This document shows positions 34,233 through 43,473 of a DNA stretch of 64,000 nucleotides, in pieces. This DNA comes from Paenibacillus sp. SY21-1. Lineage in GTDB: Bacteria; Bacillota; Bacilli; Paenibacillales; Paenibacillaceae. A program made the position numbers and the translations under genes. The notes beneath the pieces were generated by a model, which saw only the letters and a program-made list of their open reading frames with translations, searched no databases and was not told the origin of the DNA. The stretch spans positions 26,593 to 90,592 of the forward strand of contig NZ_STGF01000030.1 in NCBI RefSeq assembly GCF_005222705.1. Reading direction: 5' to 3'. Each line of letters opens with the position of its first letter. Positions within the stretch are counted from its first letter, which is position 1.

Positions 34233-35390
34233 CTACAGCACGCTTTCGTTCAACAGCTTGATCCAGCAATCCGCCGTATGACGCCAGGTGAACGTTTGCT
34301 CGACCCGCTCGCGGCTGCGGCGGCCCATATGTTCACGCAGCGACCTGTTGCTCAGCAAATGATGCAGCCTTTCCTTTAGCTCCGTGCCGATCCGGTTCTG
34401 GTTCACCAAATAACCGGTTGAACCGTGGCGTATGATTTCTTTCATACCGCCGGCCCGGGTAGCGACAACCGGGATTCCGCATGACATCGCCTCCACATTG
34501 ACAAGGCCAAACGCCTCCCGCGCGCCGGATGGGACTACTGCGACATCGGAGACGAGCATCCAGCCCGGAACCTCATGGTAAGGCACATAGGGGACAAAGC
34601 GCACATGCCCAGGACAAGCCTTGGCCATCTGCTCCAGCTTTCGCGCGTAAGCCGTTTTTCGGTGGGAGCCATAAAACGGGCTTCCGACTACAACAATGAC
34701 CAGGTCCGGATGCAGCTTTGCCAGCTGGGGAGCGACGCGCAGCAAATGATGCACGCCCTTTAACGGGATCAGCCGCCCAATAAACAACACAACCTTTTTG
34801 CCGCTTAATCCGCGTTTGGCGCGAAGCCTTTCCCTTGCGGCGGCGCCATCCGCCGAATACCGGGACACGAAGCGCGACGTATCGACGCCCGGATAGATGA
34901 CGTGAAGCTTGGAGGATACCTCCGGCGCCTTCGCCATCACAACACGCCTGAGAAACTCGCTGTTGACGATGATTTTATCGGCCGCTTGCAGGCAGGTGTG
35001 CAGCATGGCCGGGGAAATATAAGGCGCACCGATAAACGTCGATGAATGCAAATATAGCCATACCCGCTTGCCCGGGTTCAATCGCTTCATCGTCAGCACA
35101 TATTGCGGTCTGTTTTCGACATCGATGACATTCGGCGAATAGCTGCGCACGGCGCGCGCAACCTCTTGAATATACTTCCGCTTGCTTGCGGCGGAGAACC
35201 GCTCGCAGACGACTCCTTTAAACGAGCCGCGCCGCGGCAGCCGCTTGCCAAGCCGGCCGTAAATACGCGGCTCGACATGCGGCTTCAGCAAAGGCGCAAA
35301 TTTCTCAACCACCCGTTCGACGGAACTGCTTCCCGAAGAGGGAATGGGGAACGAGCCTGGAGTTACAATCGCCATTTTAATAGGTGCCAT
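34233..35390 (-). CDS. GT4 glycosyltransferase, CotSA/YtcC-like
   Basis: A protein of 385 residues. The GT-B fold is complete: AIVTPGSFPIPSSGSSSVERVV at the start, VVLFIGRLIPLKGVHHLL opening the second domain, and AREAFGLVNVEAMSCGIPVVATRAGG with the E-x7-E motif. It resembles the spore-coat-associated transferases CotSA and YtcC of Bacillus subtilis. It lacks the long basic or GX3 extensions seen in the 5-13 kb cluster. GGGAGG lies 11 nt before ATG 35390; an alternative ATG at 35375 has no SD. It sits between thiC and ytvI and seems independent of both. Confidence 0.82.
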   Translation of the reverse strand: MAPIKMAIVTPGSFPIPSSGSSSVERVVEKFAPLLKPHVEPRIYGRLGKRLPRRGSFKGVVCERFSAASKRKYIQEVARAVRSYSPNVIDVENRPQYVLTMKRLNPGKRVWLYLHSSTFIGAPYISPAMLHTCLQAADKIIVNSEFLRRVVMAKAPEVSSKLHVIYPGVDTSRFVSRYSADGAAARERLRAKRGLSGKKVVLFIGRLIPLKGVHHLLRVAPQLAKLHPDLVIVVVGSPFYGSHRKTAYARKLEQMAKACPGHVRFVPYVPYHEVPGWMLVSDVAVVPSGAREAFGLVNVEAMSCGIPVVATRAGGMKEIIRHGSTGYLVNQNRIGTELKERLHHLLSNRSLREHMGRRSRERVEQTFTWRHTADCWIKLLNESVL

Positions 35391-35479
35391 GTATGCGTAT
35401 GCCTCCCGAATATCTGCTGGTCATTGCAGTATCATACGCACAGGCTAGACAAGGCGGCACGGCATTCGGGCAATGCTCG

Positions 35480-36511
35480 TTACAGCTTGAATTTCATCTG
35501 GAACAACCCCGCTTTTCGCACCGCCATGTAGATAATGACGACGAGCGGACCAAGAAATACGCCGATTACGCCAACCAGCTTAAAGCCGACATACAAGCTT
35601 ACAAGCGCGGAAAGGGCGCCGATTCCAACGGAATCTCCAATAATTTTGGGCTCGACGATTCTTCTGAACACGGTAATGAACACGAACATGATAAACAAGC
35701 CTACCCCCGTGTACACATCTCCGATTACCAACAGATAGACGGCCCACGGAACAAGCACGGAGCCTGTGCCGAGAATCGGCATAATATCCACGATTATAAT
35801 AAGCAGAGCGATGGCCAGCGGGTACTTGATATCCAGAATGAGCAGACCGACAAGCGATAGGATATAGGTGAGCGCACTGAGAATAAATTGGGAGCGAAGA
35901 AAACCAAAAATCGATTTGCGCAAGTTGTTCAGCACATCGTTTACCTTGGGATGCGAATGCTCGTCGAACATCGACATAACCGTCGCCTTCATCGTATGTA
36001 AGCTATAGCTGATCATATAAACGGCCACAAGAAACACGATGAAAAAAATAAACATGCCGGGAATGCTTGAAGCAAACGCTATAACGGAGCTGGAGAGGGA
36101 ACCGACCATTCTCGTTAGCGCGCTGGTCAGCTCGTTAAGCCAATTTTCCAGCGTTGCAATGGTGTCGGGAGGGAGATTCTGGTACATCGATTGAGCCTGC
36201 TTCATGATGTCGTCCACAAGCTCGCTTGCATTCTCAAAATAGCCCGGTACCTTTCTGAAAAAAGCAACAAGCTCAGCGATAAGCTTGACGCCAAGCAGAG
36301 CGATCAAGCCGATCAGAATAACGGTGAACAGGCTGCTGGACAGCGTGGCAGCCATCAGCCTGTTCATCCGGAGCCGCTTCATTAACAGCCTGTTGAGCGG
36401 CTCAAGCGAAATCGCTACAATAAACGCAAGCAAAAACGGCGCGCCGACCGTAAAGAGCAAATACAGCAGCAGCAGGCCAAGTGCCACAAACACAATGGTT
36501 TTTATCGACAA
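35480..36511 (-). CDS. ytvI: AI-2E family membrane protein (YtvI)
   Basis: A protein of 343 residues with about eight membrane segments. Landmarks of the AI-2E/UPF0118 family are PFLLAFIVAISLEPLNRLL near the N-terminus, YPLAIALLIIIVDIMPILGTGSVLVPWAV, and VGIGALSALVSLYVGFKLVGVIG in the C-terminal half. YtvI is the sporulation-associated member in Bacillales; its transport substrate is unknown. The start codon is TTG at 36511, with GGAG 5 nt upstream, and no ATG is available nearby. It is transcribed leftward after yfkAB, 48 bp away, perhaps as an operon. Confidence 0.85.
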   Translation of the reverse strand: MSIKTIVFVALGLLLLYLLFTVGAPFLLAFIVAISLEPLNRLLMKRLRMNRLMAATLSSSLFTVILIGLIALLGVKLIAELVAFFRKVPGYFENASELVDDIMKQAQSMYQNLPPDTIATLENWLNELTSALTRMVGSLSSSVIAFASSIPGMFIFFIVFLVAVYMISYSLHTMKATVMSMFDEHSHPKVNDVLNNLRKSIFGFLRSQFILSALTYILSLVGLLILDIKYPLAIALLIIIVDIMPILGTGSVLVPWAVYLLVIGDVYTGVGLFIMFVFITVFRRIVEPKIIGDSVGIGALSALVSLYVGFKLVGVIGVFLGPLVVIIYMAVRKAGLFQMKFKL

Positions 36512-36559
36512 GCAGGCTCCACTCCCTTCTACTAATGCTATATGCGGAAGGCGCCTCGC

Positions 36560-37711
36560 TTAAACCTCGATCCCGTCCAGCTTGGCGCTTCTTTGCAGAA
36601 AATCGGTGTTTTTATAATACATATCCTTAACGAGCAAATTCGGACCGCAGCAGGAGGCGGCTGGACAATGACAGTTGACTCCCGCGGCAAGCGGGTGGGC
36701 AAGCCAGCGATCGAACAGCGCGTCCAGACGGGCGTCGGCAATATTGCCAAAAGAAGGAACGTCAGAGAAGTCGGTCACGAATACTTCGCCTGTAAACAGA
36801 TTGACATTCAATCGGTTTCGGCCATCCGGATCATTGCGAACGGTCACATTAGGCTCGCGGGACAAGCGATTGAGCAGCTTGCGCTCGGTTTCATTGTCGC
36901 CGCAATGGTAGAACGGCAGCGTCCCGAACAGCATCCATATCGACGGATCGCGCGTATCCAGCAGCTTCTCGATAGCCTGCAGCATATGCTCGCGGGACAG
37001 CACCGGCAAATCCTTTGCAAACGAGCTTGGATACATCGGATGAACCTCATGGCGCTGACAGCCCATTTCCACGATGAGACGGTGGATCTCCTCCATTTTG
37101 TCATAGGTGCGGTAATTAATCATCGATTCTGCGGATACAAGCACCCCTGCATCGCTCAAGCGGCGCGCGTTGTCCATCATCCGTTCGTACAGCTTGGCCG
37201 CCGTCGCCAGAGGCACCGCATGACCGGCTTTGGCAAAGCCGATCGCATGAAAGTCCTCGGCGGACGTGTAATTGAACGATATATGCATGACGTCCAGATA
37301 AGGAGCAAGCTGTTCATAACGGCTGTAAGGCAGCGTCACGTTGGAGTTGATCTGCGACCTCAGTCCGCGGCTGCGCGCATATTGCAGGAGCGGAACCATA
37401 TAGTCGCGCACCGTGCGATCGGAAAAGGACGGCTCGCCGCCCGTAATGCTGATCGTCTCCAAATGCTCAACCTCGTCAAGCCGCCTTAGCATCTGCTCAA
37501 GCGGCAGCTTGGCAGGCTCCGCCATGACCAGCGTGTCCCCTACCGCGCAATGCTCGCAGCGCATATTGCATAGATTCGACACGGTCATCTCCACGCTCGT
37601 AAGCCTATGCCTGCCAAACTGACGTATGGAGCGAATCGGGTCCCACGGATCGTTGGCCGGAGAAAGGGGTGGCAGCGATTGCTTATTTATTTGCAAATTA
37701 GTTACATTCAT
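36560..37711 (-). CDS. yfkAB: Radical SAM / CxCxxxxC protein YfkAB
   Basis: A protein of 383 residues from ATG 37711, which has AGGTG 9 nt upstream. A GTG at 37756 would add 15 residues without an SD. CNMRCEHC (C-x3-C-x2-C) binds the radical-SAM iron-sulphur cluster, SITGGEPSF follows, and near the C-terminus CHCPAASC gives the C-x-C-x4-C motif that defines the family. In Bacillus subtilis the pair yfkA-yfkB reads as one fused protein, as here. The reaction catalysed is unknown. It may form a transcript with ytvI. Confidence 0.88.
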   Translation of the reverse strand: MNVTNLQINKQSLPPLSPANDPWDPIRSIRQFGRHRLTSVEMTVSNLCNMRCEHCAVGDTLVMAEPAKLPLEQMLRRLDEVEHLETISITGGEPSFSDRTVRDYMVPLLQYARSRGLRSQINSNVTLPYSRYEQLAPYLDVMHISFNYTSAEDFHAIGFAKAGHAVPLATAAKLYERMMDNARRLSDAGVLVSAESMINYRTYDKMEEIHRLIVEMGCQRHEVHPMYPSSFAKDLPVLSREHMLQAIEKLLDTRDPSIWMLFGTLPFYHCGDNETERKLLNRLSREPNVTVRNDPDGRNRLNVNLFTGEVFVTDFSDVPSFGNIADARLDALFDRWLAHPLAAGVNCHCPAASCCGPNLLVKDMYYKNTDFLQRSAKLDGIEV

Positions 37712-37795
37712 TTCATTCAGCACCTGATTTCTTTGTGTAAAATAAACGGGAGTCACTTTCTGAATTCTATTCTTTCACATTCATCTGCCCTTTTC

Positions 37796-37828
37796 AACAG
37801 AAAAGAACGGAAGCCGCCCCGGCCTCCG
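37796..37828 (-). terminator. Terminator after the HD-GYP gene
   Basis: CGGAAGCC (37808-37815) pairs with GGCCTCCG (37821-37828) with one mismatch. On the minus strand it is followed by TTCTTTTCTGTTG. Confidence 0.6.
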
Positions 37829-37841
37829 CTCGCAATATGCT

Positions 37842-38960
37842 TTATATCCCCGTCGGTTGCTTGATATCGGACGAGTCTCCGTTGACGCTGACGATCATTT
37901 TGGTCAGTTGCTGCGACAAATCGATTTCGTAAGGCGCATTCAGTTCCTCTCCCGCTTCGTCATACAATACGCGAATGATCGGGCGATGCGGATACGGATA
38001 GTTAATATCCGCCACTACGCCCTGCTCTCCCGTTTGCAGCTTGACGGAAATGCCGATCGGGTAAATCGCTACCTTATCGCGAAAAAGCTGAAGCATGCTC
38101 TGCTCATAGAGCGTTCCTGTCCCCGCATACAATCGTTCGATGGCGTGATGCGGCAAAATTGGCGAGCTGTACACACGGTTCGTCGTCATCGCGTCGTAGG
38201 AGTCGACAAGCCCGATCCATTTGGCGTATTCGTGAATCTCGTTCCCTTTTATCCCTCTCGGGTACCCGCTCCCATCGATGCGTTCATGATGCTGAAATGC
38301 GCAATGGGCGACGAGCAGCGGCAAATTGGGCTCGTCCTTCAACAGCTCGTAGCCGATTTTCGCATGCTGCTTGATCGCTTCAAATTCTTGCTGCGTAAGC
38401 GAGCCGGGCTTCTTCAGCACATCAACCTTAATCTGCGTCTTGCCAATATCGTGAAGGAGTGCGCCCATGCCGAGCGTAGCCAGCTCATCACGGCTGTATC
38501 CGTGTGAAATGCCGAGCAGCGTCGTATATACGCACACGTTAAGCGAATGCTGAAACAAATAATGATCGACGGAGCTCATATTCATAAGCATGATCATGGC
38601 ATCCTTATGGCCGGACAGCTCGTCGATGATCGTGTTCATTAAATTTTTGATCGGCTGGGCAATGTAAGGGTAGGTTACCCCTTTCTTCAGCTTAGGCCGA
38701 TTCGCCATTTCGCGGAAGGTCGAACGTATTTCCTTGATGGCGTGCTTCATCGTATTTTCACTGAGCAAGCTTGGTAGATTTATATCGTCCGTTCTCGGGT
38801 CGGCAATATAAACATACTGAATGCCGCACTCCTCCAAACGGGTTATTAAACGAGCGGTAAGCTCTATTTGTTCTCCAAGGAGGACGAGACCGTCTTCGGA
38901 AAATATCTTCTTAGCCAGCTTCATACCCGGCCTGCAATATGCAATAGGTAACAGTCGCAT
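37842..38960 (-). CDS. HD-GYP domain phosphodiesterase
   Basis: A protein of 372 residues from ATG 38960, with AAGGA upstream; the longer frame to 39089 is unsupported. The N-terminal ~120 residues are a regulatory region starting MRLLPIAYCRPGMKLAKKIF, a form common among HD-GYP proteins of Bacillales. The catalytic domain has HSLNVC, LLHDIGKTQI, HAKIGYELL, HHERIDGSGYPRGI and DSYDAMTTNR, so all metal ligands are present. It should hydrolyse cyclic di-GMP or a related dinucleotide in the cytoplasm. It resembles the second HD-GYP protein at 42298-43353 in layout, so the pair may be old paralogues. Confidence 0.9.
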   Translation of the reverse strand: MRLLPIAYCRPGMKLAKKIFSEDGLVLLGEQIELTARLITRLEECGIQYVYIADPRTDDINLPSLLSENTMKHAIKEIRSTFREMANRPKLKKGVTYPYIAQPIKNLMNTIIDELSGHKDAMIMLMNMSSVDHYLFQHSLNVCVYTTLLGISHGYSRDELATLGMGALLHDIGKTQIKVDVLKKPGSLTQQEFEAIKQHAKIGYELLKDEPNLPLLVAHCAFQHHERIDGSGYPRGIKGNEIHEYAKWIGLVDSYDAMTTNRVYSSPILPHHAIERLYAGTGTLYEQSMLQLFRDKVAIYPIGISVKLQTGEQGVVADINYPYPHRPIIRVLYDEAGEELNAPYEIDLSQQLTKMIVSVNGDSSDIKQPTGI

Positions 38961-39104
38961 GCTCTCGATCCTTCCCTTATAAATACCGTTATCTAGTACA
39001 TCGGCAAAAGTACCCGTATTGTTAATGTAAGGGAAAAAGAAGCAATTAGCAACCATTTTTGTGTCATTATTCGACAATAATCGGCACATCTTTTTTGCAA
39101 TCGC

Positions 39105-40556
39105 TTAAATGCCGGTGACGGACTCCCAGCGATGCCGTCTGGAAGCTGCAAGCGCCGATTCGTCCACAAGCTCGGACGCGATGACATCCCGAATAAACTC
39201 CGGCAAATAAAACTCGTTCTGGACCGCACTCGCCAACGATTCATAGCCCACTTTAAAGCTGAACATATCGATCGTGCCAACCAGATAGATCCGCTCATCG
39301 TCGAAAACTTCGCCATTCACCAATATGCTCGTAATCCGGTTCATCGGCGGCCTGGACAAGTCGTATCCAATGCTCATGCCGTCAACGGCCAAACGGCCGA
39401 GCACCTCTCCCCGAAAACCGTAACCCTTGATCGGTTTGGCGATATATTCGGGCAATAGCGATTGCTCCAGCGCCTCGCGGATATGCGCGCCGGCAAGCCG
39501 CATCCGGCACGGGTTAATCGGCGATGGGCAAAGCGCATGCAGTTGACCGGCAGTGACCTCGCCCGACATCAATCCGCCCAGCAATTGGCCGGCGTTGACG
39601 ATCCCAAGCTCGGCATCGGTCCAGCGCCGCAAGCCGGCGGCCAATAAGTTGCCCAGCGGAGCCTCGCGCTCGGTATCCGCGGGCAGCGGCTCGGACAGAC
39701 GGGCAATCACCTTGGACAGCCTGCGGCTGCCTGACTCCCGATAGACGCTAATAATCGCGGCGGCGGCGGGATGCTCCGGCATGGCGGCAGTCGGAACGCA
39801 GGAAGCGTTAAAGAGAGGTCTGCCCGTCTCTTCATTTATGCCAATCTCTACGCGACCTACATATTCGCCGAACTTGCCTGCCGCGCATATGGTCGTACCG
39901 CCAATAAGAAGAGGCTCTTCCAGCAAATGATGCGTATGCGCGCCAAGAATAAGATCTATGCCGTCAATCTGCTCCGCCATCAGCCGATCGGAGATAATTC
40001 CCAAATGAGACAATACGACGATCACATCCGTCTCGCCTTTAAGCCGGTCCGCCTCTGCCGCTATAGCCGCAAACGGCTCAGTCGCTTCCCAGCCAAGCAG
40101 CTCATAGAACGCGGCAAACGGAGCGGTCGCTCCGATCAACCCGATTCTTATTCCATTTTTCACGATGACCGTGCTGGGCTTCAGCCACTCCGGCGCTTGA
40201 CCGGTAGCCGAATCCTTCATGTTGGCGCAGACTACGGAAAACGATGCGCGCGCAGCATACGCGTCAGCAATCGTCTGAAACGAAAATGTCAAACCTTCGT
40301 TATTGCCCAATGTTGCCGCCTCGTAGCCCGCATCGTTCAACAGCTCGACATTAACCGCGCCGTCGCTGCCTTCAGTCTCCACTCTCATCCGGTCCATATG
40401 GTCGCCGCAATCGACTGCGAGCACTTTGTCGCTGCCGTACGTTCTTCTTTCCTCGGCTATGTATCCCGCAATACGCGCAGCATTCTCCAGGCGACTATGA
40501 ATGTCATTACTGTGTAGCAGAACTACTTTTGCTTGGAATTGATCCGGTAAAATAAT
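39105..40556 (-). CDS. 5'-nucleotidase / metallophosphatase (YunD-like), apparent ATT start
   Basis: A protein of 483 residues if started at ATT 40556, as I propose. AAGGAGG ends 6 nt before that ATT, and translation gives the indispensable metal-binding motif HSNDIHSR at residues 15-22. The first in-frame ATG (40424) would delete that motif and begin inside VLAVDCGDHMD. Further landmarks are GNNEGLT, VVLSHLG and GAHTHH (metal ligands), then the C-terminal 5-nucleotidase domain (GIVNAGQLLGG, INPCRMRLAG). The enzyme should remove phosphate from nucleotides or UDP-sugars. No signal peptide is seen, so it is probably cytoplasmic like YunD. Confidence 0.85.
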   Translation of the reverse strand: MILPDQFQAKVVLLHSNDIHSRLENAARIAGYIAEERRTYGSDKVLAVDCGDHMDRMRVETEGSDGAVNVELLNDAGYEAATLGNNEGLTFSFQTIADAYAARASFSVVCANMKDSATGQAPEWLKPSTVIVKNGIRIGLIGATAPFAAFYELLGWEATEPFAAIAAEADRLKGETDVIVVLSHLGIISDRLMAEQIDGIDLILGAHTHHLLEEPLLIGGTTICAAGKFGEYVGRVEIGINEETGRPLFNASCVPTAAMPEHPAAAAIISVYRESGSRRLSKVIARLSEPLPADTEREAPLGNLLAAGLRRWTDAELGIVNAGQLLGGLMSGEVTAGQLHALCPSPINPCRMRLAGAHIREALEQSLLPEYIAKPIKGYGFRGEVLGRLAVDGMSIGYDLSRPPMNRITSILVNGEVFDDERIYLVGTIDMFSFKVGYESLASAVQNEFYLPEFIRDVIASELVDESALAASRRHRWESVTGI

Positions 40557-40651
40557 GAGCCGCCTCCTTATCCGCCGCAGTGCGCAACAATTCGCCTCAA
40601 TCTGTTGGCTTAGGCGCCGATTTCATAATCGCGCGGCCTGCAAAAAATCGT

Positions 40652-41134
40652 TCAGCCTTTCGCCGGTTTGTTGATCCGCAAGTCGGCGGGCGTGAATGTA
40701 TGCTTAAAACCATAGCTTGCATCCAGCTGATCAGGCTCATGGAGCCGGACAAGCGATAGCTTCACTATGCTTTTGACGTTCAGGCATTTGCTGGAGCCGT
40801 CCGGCACGTACAGCCTTACCGGTCCGCCCTTCTTCAGCGGAGCTCCGTTCAACGCATGCACCAGTGCCGCACGCTGAAGCTGCTCCCACGGGATGCTCGC
40901 CTGAAACGTATCCGCCGCTTCTACAAGCAAATGAGTGGGCAGCGCTTCGCCTGCCTCCAGCTTGTTCAGAGCGATCCAGGCCTCGTACCAGCTATGCCAG
41001 TCAAACGCTTCTCCATCCGCCTCCGGCACACGTTCGGCTATTCGAAAGCTGGCTCCGGCTAGCGATGCCATCGCTTCCGGCGTCATCCTTGCGGGCGCCG
41101 TCAAAAAGTGCTCGATTTCAATTTCCTGCATCAT
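40652..41134 (-). CDS. Small molybdopterin-oxidoreductase-domain protein
   Basis: A protein of 160 residues from ATG 41134, with GGAG 8 nt upstream. The middle and end (ALNGAPLKKGGPVRLYVPDG, then KCLNVKSIVKLSLV) resemble the sulphite-oxidase-type molybdopterin-binding domain, where GGPxRLxVP and the SVKW-like strand line the cofactor. It is far shorter than a full oxidoreductase (over 250 residues), so it may be a trimmed cofactor-binding or carrier protein. It is divergent from the MoaD-MoaE gene 149 bp away, which supports a molybdenum cofactor link. Activity is unknown. Confidence 0.6.
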   Translation of the reverse strand: MMQEIEIEHFLTAPARMTPEAMASLAGASFRIAERVPEADGEAFDWHSWYEAWIALNKLEAGEALPTHLLVEAADTFQASIPWEQLQRAALVHALNGAPLKKGGPVRLYVPDGSSKCLNVKSIVKLSLVRLHEPDQLDASYGFKHTFTPADLRINKPAKG

Positions 41135-41283
41135 GACTTCCACTCCAATCATCCGACGAGTCCGTTTTTTTGTAGCTGACCGGCAGCGCCAGACCTTACA
41201 GTTATACGTATCAGCATAACATTTTTTCGCAAATTATGATATTCTATAAACAGCTTTTGAACAACTATGAAAGGTTCTGTGAC

Positions 41284-42015
41284 ATGACAACAACATGGAC
41301 GATTAAGCTTTTTGCCGGCTTGTCCGAACGATTCGGCACGCCTGCTCTTATACTTGCATTAAGCAACGATGAAATGAACGCTTCCGCCTTGAAGCAAGCG
41401 ATAAACGAACAATATCCTGAACAGGCGCCGTTTGTCACGGTTTCCTTTATCGCTTGCAATCACACATACGCCTCCGACGACGCGCTGCTCAGAGCTTCCG
41501 ACGAGCTTGCCTTGCTTCCTCCCGTCTCTGGCGGCGAGGAGCATGCCGAGCCCGCTGAAAGCCCCAGCGATGCCGAACGCTTTGTCGTTACAACCGCTCC
41601 GATCTCCTCGGATGCCGTGCTCGCCAAAGTCATCGTCCCCGGGCACGGTGCATCCATTGCTTTTGTTGGCACAACACGGGAATGGACACATGGGCAACGG
41701 ACCGTCAAGCTTGAGTATGAAGCGTATGAGCCGATGGCCGTCGCCTCCATGAAGCAAATCGGCGATGAAATCAACAGCCGCTGGGAAGGCGCGCTGTGCG
41801 CGATCAGCCATCGCGTCGGCGCGGTCGGCCTGGCAGAAATCAGCGTCGTCATAGCCGTCTCTGCCCCTCATCGGGATGTTTGCTATGAAGCGAGCCGTTA
41901 CGCCATAGAACGGTTGAAACAAATTGTTCCGATCTGGAAAAAAGAGATTTGGGAAGACGGCTCCGAATGGAAGGGCCATCAGCTTGGACCTTGGAATCCG
42001 CTTCAGGAGCAATAA
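41284..42015 (+). CDS. MoaD-MoaE fusion, molybdopterin synthase
   Basis: A protein of 243 residues from ATG 41284, with AAAGG upstream. Residues 1-84 are a MoaD sulphur-carrier domain (TIKLFAGLSERFGTPA) ending in LLPPVSGG. Residues ~99-243 are MoaE, with IAFVGTTREWTHG, LEYEAYEPMA, HRVGAVG, SAPHRD and the active-site lysine in VPIWKKEIWEDGS. Together they convert precursor Z to molybdopterin. MoaD normally needs a free C-terminal Gly-Gly to become a thiocarboxylate, but here G83-G84 is followed by an acidic linker EEHAEPAESPSD, so cleavage after the second glycine seems required. A fused MoaD-MoaE (MoaX) is known in mycobacteria. Confidence 0.88.
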   Translation: MTTTWTIKLFAGLSERFGTPALILALSNDEMNASALKQAINEQYPEQAPFVTVSFIACNHTYASDDALLRASDELALLPPVSGGEEHAEPAESPSDAERFVVTTAPISSDAVLAKVIVPGHGASIAFVGTTREWTHGQRTVKLEYEAYEPMAVASMKQIGDEINSRWEGALCAISHRVGAVGLAEISVVIAVSAPHRDVCYEASRYAIERLKQIVPIWKKEIWEDGSEWKGHQLGPWNPLQEQ

Positions 42016-42297
42016 TCGCGTCGATGGGCGCGCAATCACGAATCAAGGCCGGGCTTAGCCTCGGCTGGCTCAAGGACGCTGGCTTTCGGCTTAATGGTTG
42101 GCTGCAAGCCTTGTAAGCCCTGCTTGGACTGCAAGCGGATTGCGCCCGGAAAATTGGCGGAGCATTCCACTCGAGGATAATGCTGGCGAAATAGCAGGCA
42201 TTTAGACGTTTTTTTGCCGCCCTGCTTATTGCTATTCCGATTTTGGATTGCTACTATGGTAGGTAGATCAGCTACTAGAGACCGGTGAGGTGTATCA
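42016..42297. other. Intergenic region with a promoter for the HD-GYP gene
   Basis: There is no gene here. TTGCTA (42229-42234) and TACTAT (42252-42257), 17 bp apart, form a plausible promoter for 42298. An imperfect AGCAGG/CCTGCT hairpin lies just upstream (42193-42226). I looked for a cyclic di-GMP riboswitch and saw none. Confidence 0.5.
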
Positions 42298-43353
42298 ATG
42301 AGAGTTCATGTAACGGATTTAGTAGAAGGGGATATACTAAGCCAAGACACGTTTAATCATTACGGCCTGCATGTGCTCTCCAAGGGTACGTATTTGAATA
42401 CGATGGAAATATCCAGGCTCTTGCAGCATCATATAGAGTATGTAGATATTGAAGAGCGGCACACGGAAGCGTTCCCCATGAGGACGCTTGAAACGACGGT
42501 CAACCCTAAATGGCTGCCTGTTGTTCAGCCTCTCTACGTGGATGCTGTGAAGCGCTTTGAAGAATTGTATGCGCAGGCCAAAGTCAGCGGAACGGTCAAC
42601 GACGAGCAGGTCAGCTCCATTATCAACCCGCTGCTTGGCAACCTTCAATTAGAGCGTGACGTCATTTCCATGCTGCTGCTCTTAAATACCAGCGATGACT
42701 ATACATATCAGCACTCCGTTCAAGTAGGAATGCTCGCTTATTACCTGGCTGGCTGGGTCGGTTATTCCGATGAAGAAGCTATTGAAGCCGGCAAAGCAGG
42801 CTTCCTTCACGATATCGGCAAATGCCGGATTGACGACGCTATTTTGAACAAGCCTGACAAACTGACTGCTGAAGAGTTCAATGAAGTAAAAAAGCATACC
42901 GTTTACGGGCATGAAATTATCAGAGCCTCGTTCGACAGCCCGCTCGTTGCCGCTGCCGCGCTCTCCCACCATGAACGCAATGACGGCTCGGGATACCCGC
43001 ATGGTCTTGAAGGGGATGCGATTCATCCGATTGCCAAAATCATCGCCGTTGTCGACATTTACAGCGCCATGATTTCCGAACGGGTCTACCAGCAGAAGCG
43101 CGATTTGCTCAGCGTCCTGAAGGAGCTGTACCGTCTCAGCTTCAACGAGCTTGATCCGCACACCACCCATACCTTTATTAAGCATATGATTCCCAACTTC
43201 ATCGGCAAGCAAGTGGAGCTGGAAAGCGGAGAAACAGGCATGATTGTGATGACTCATCCTACGGAATTTTTCCAGCCGCTTATTAAAATCAACGACGAGT
43301 TCATCGATCTGACCATCGAGCGGAATTATGCAATAAAGCATGTGCATTTATAA
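42298..43353 (+). CDS. HD-GYP domain phosphodiesterase
   Basis: A protein of 351 residues, with GTGAGG upstream of the ATG. The N-terminal ~125 residues resemble the regulatory part of the protein at 37842-38960 (MRVHVTDLVEGDILSQDTF). The HD-GYP domain keeps its ligands: HSVQVGM, FLHDIGKCRI, HTVYGHEII, HHERNDGSGYPHGL and DIYSAMISER. It should degrade cyclic di-GMP. The C-terminal ~60 residues (IGKQVELESGETGMIV) form a small beta domain also present in the other copy. It is a single-gene unit ended by a very strong terminator. Confidence 0.9.
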   Translation: MRVHVTDLVEGDILSQDTFNHYGLHVLSKGTYLNTMEISRLLQHHIEYVDIEERHTEAFPMRTLETTVNPKWLPVVQPLYVDAVKRFEELYAQAKVSGTVNDEQVSSIINPLLGNLQLERDVISMLLLLNTSDDYTYQHSVQVGMLAYYLAGWVGYSDEEAIEAGKAGFLHDIGKCRIDDAILNKPDKLTAEEFNEVKKHTVYGHEIIRASFDSPLVAAAALSHHERNDGSGYPHGLEGDAIHPIAKIIAVVDIYSAMISERVYQQKRDLLSVLKELYRLSFNELDPHTTHTFIKHMIPNFIGKQVELESGETGMIVMTHPTEFFQPLIKINDEFIDLTIERNYAIKHVHL

Positions 43354-43386
43354 GAACGAGGATCGCAGCAACGCGTCCGTATGCCA

Positions 43387-43434
43387 CCAAGCCTCCAAGC
43401 CGATATTAAATCGGCTTGGAGGCTTGGTTTGTTT
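43387..43434 (+). terminator. Strong terminator after the HD-GYP gene
   Basis: An 18-bp perfect stem (43387-43404 with 43410-43427) around a 5-nt loop is followed by TTTGTTTT. Confidence 0.95.
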
Positions 43435-43473
43435 TACACCGACCTAATTCAGCGAATGGACGTGATTCCGCAT

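Noticed and set aside
42016..42297. Cyclic di-GMP riboswitch before the HD-GYP gene
   Set aside because: The conserved GEMM core was not visible; only a promoter and a weak hairpin are supported.
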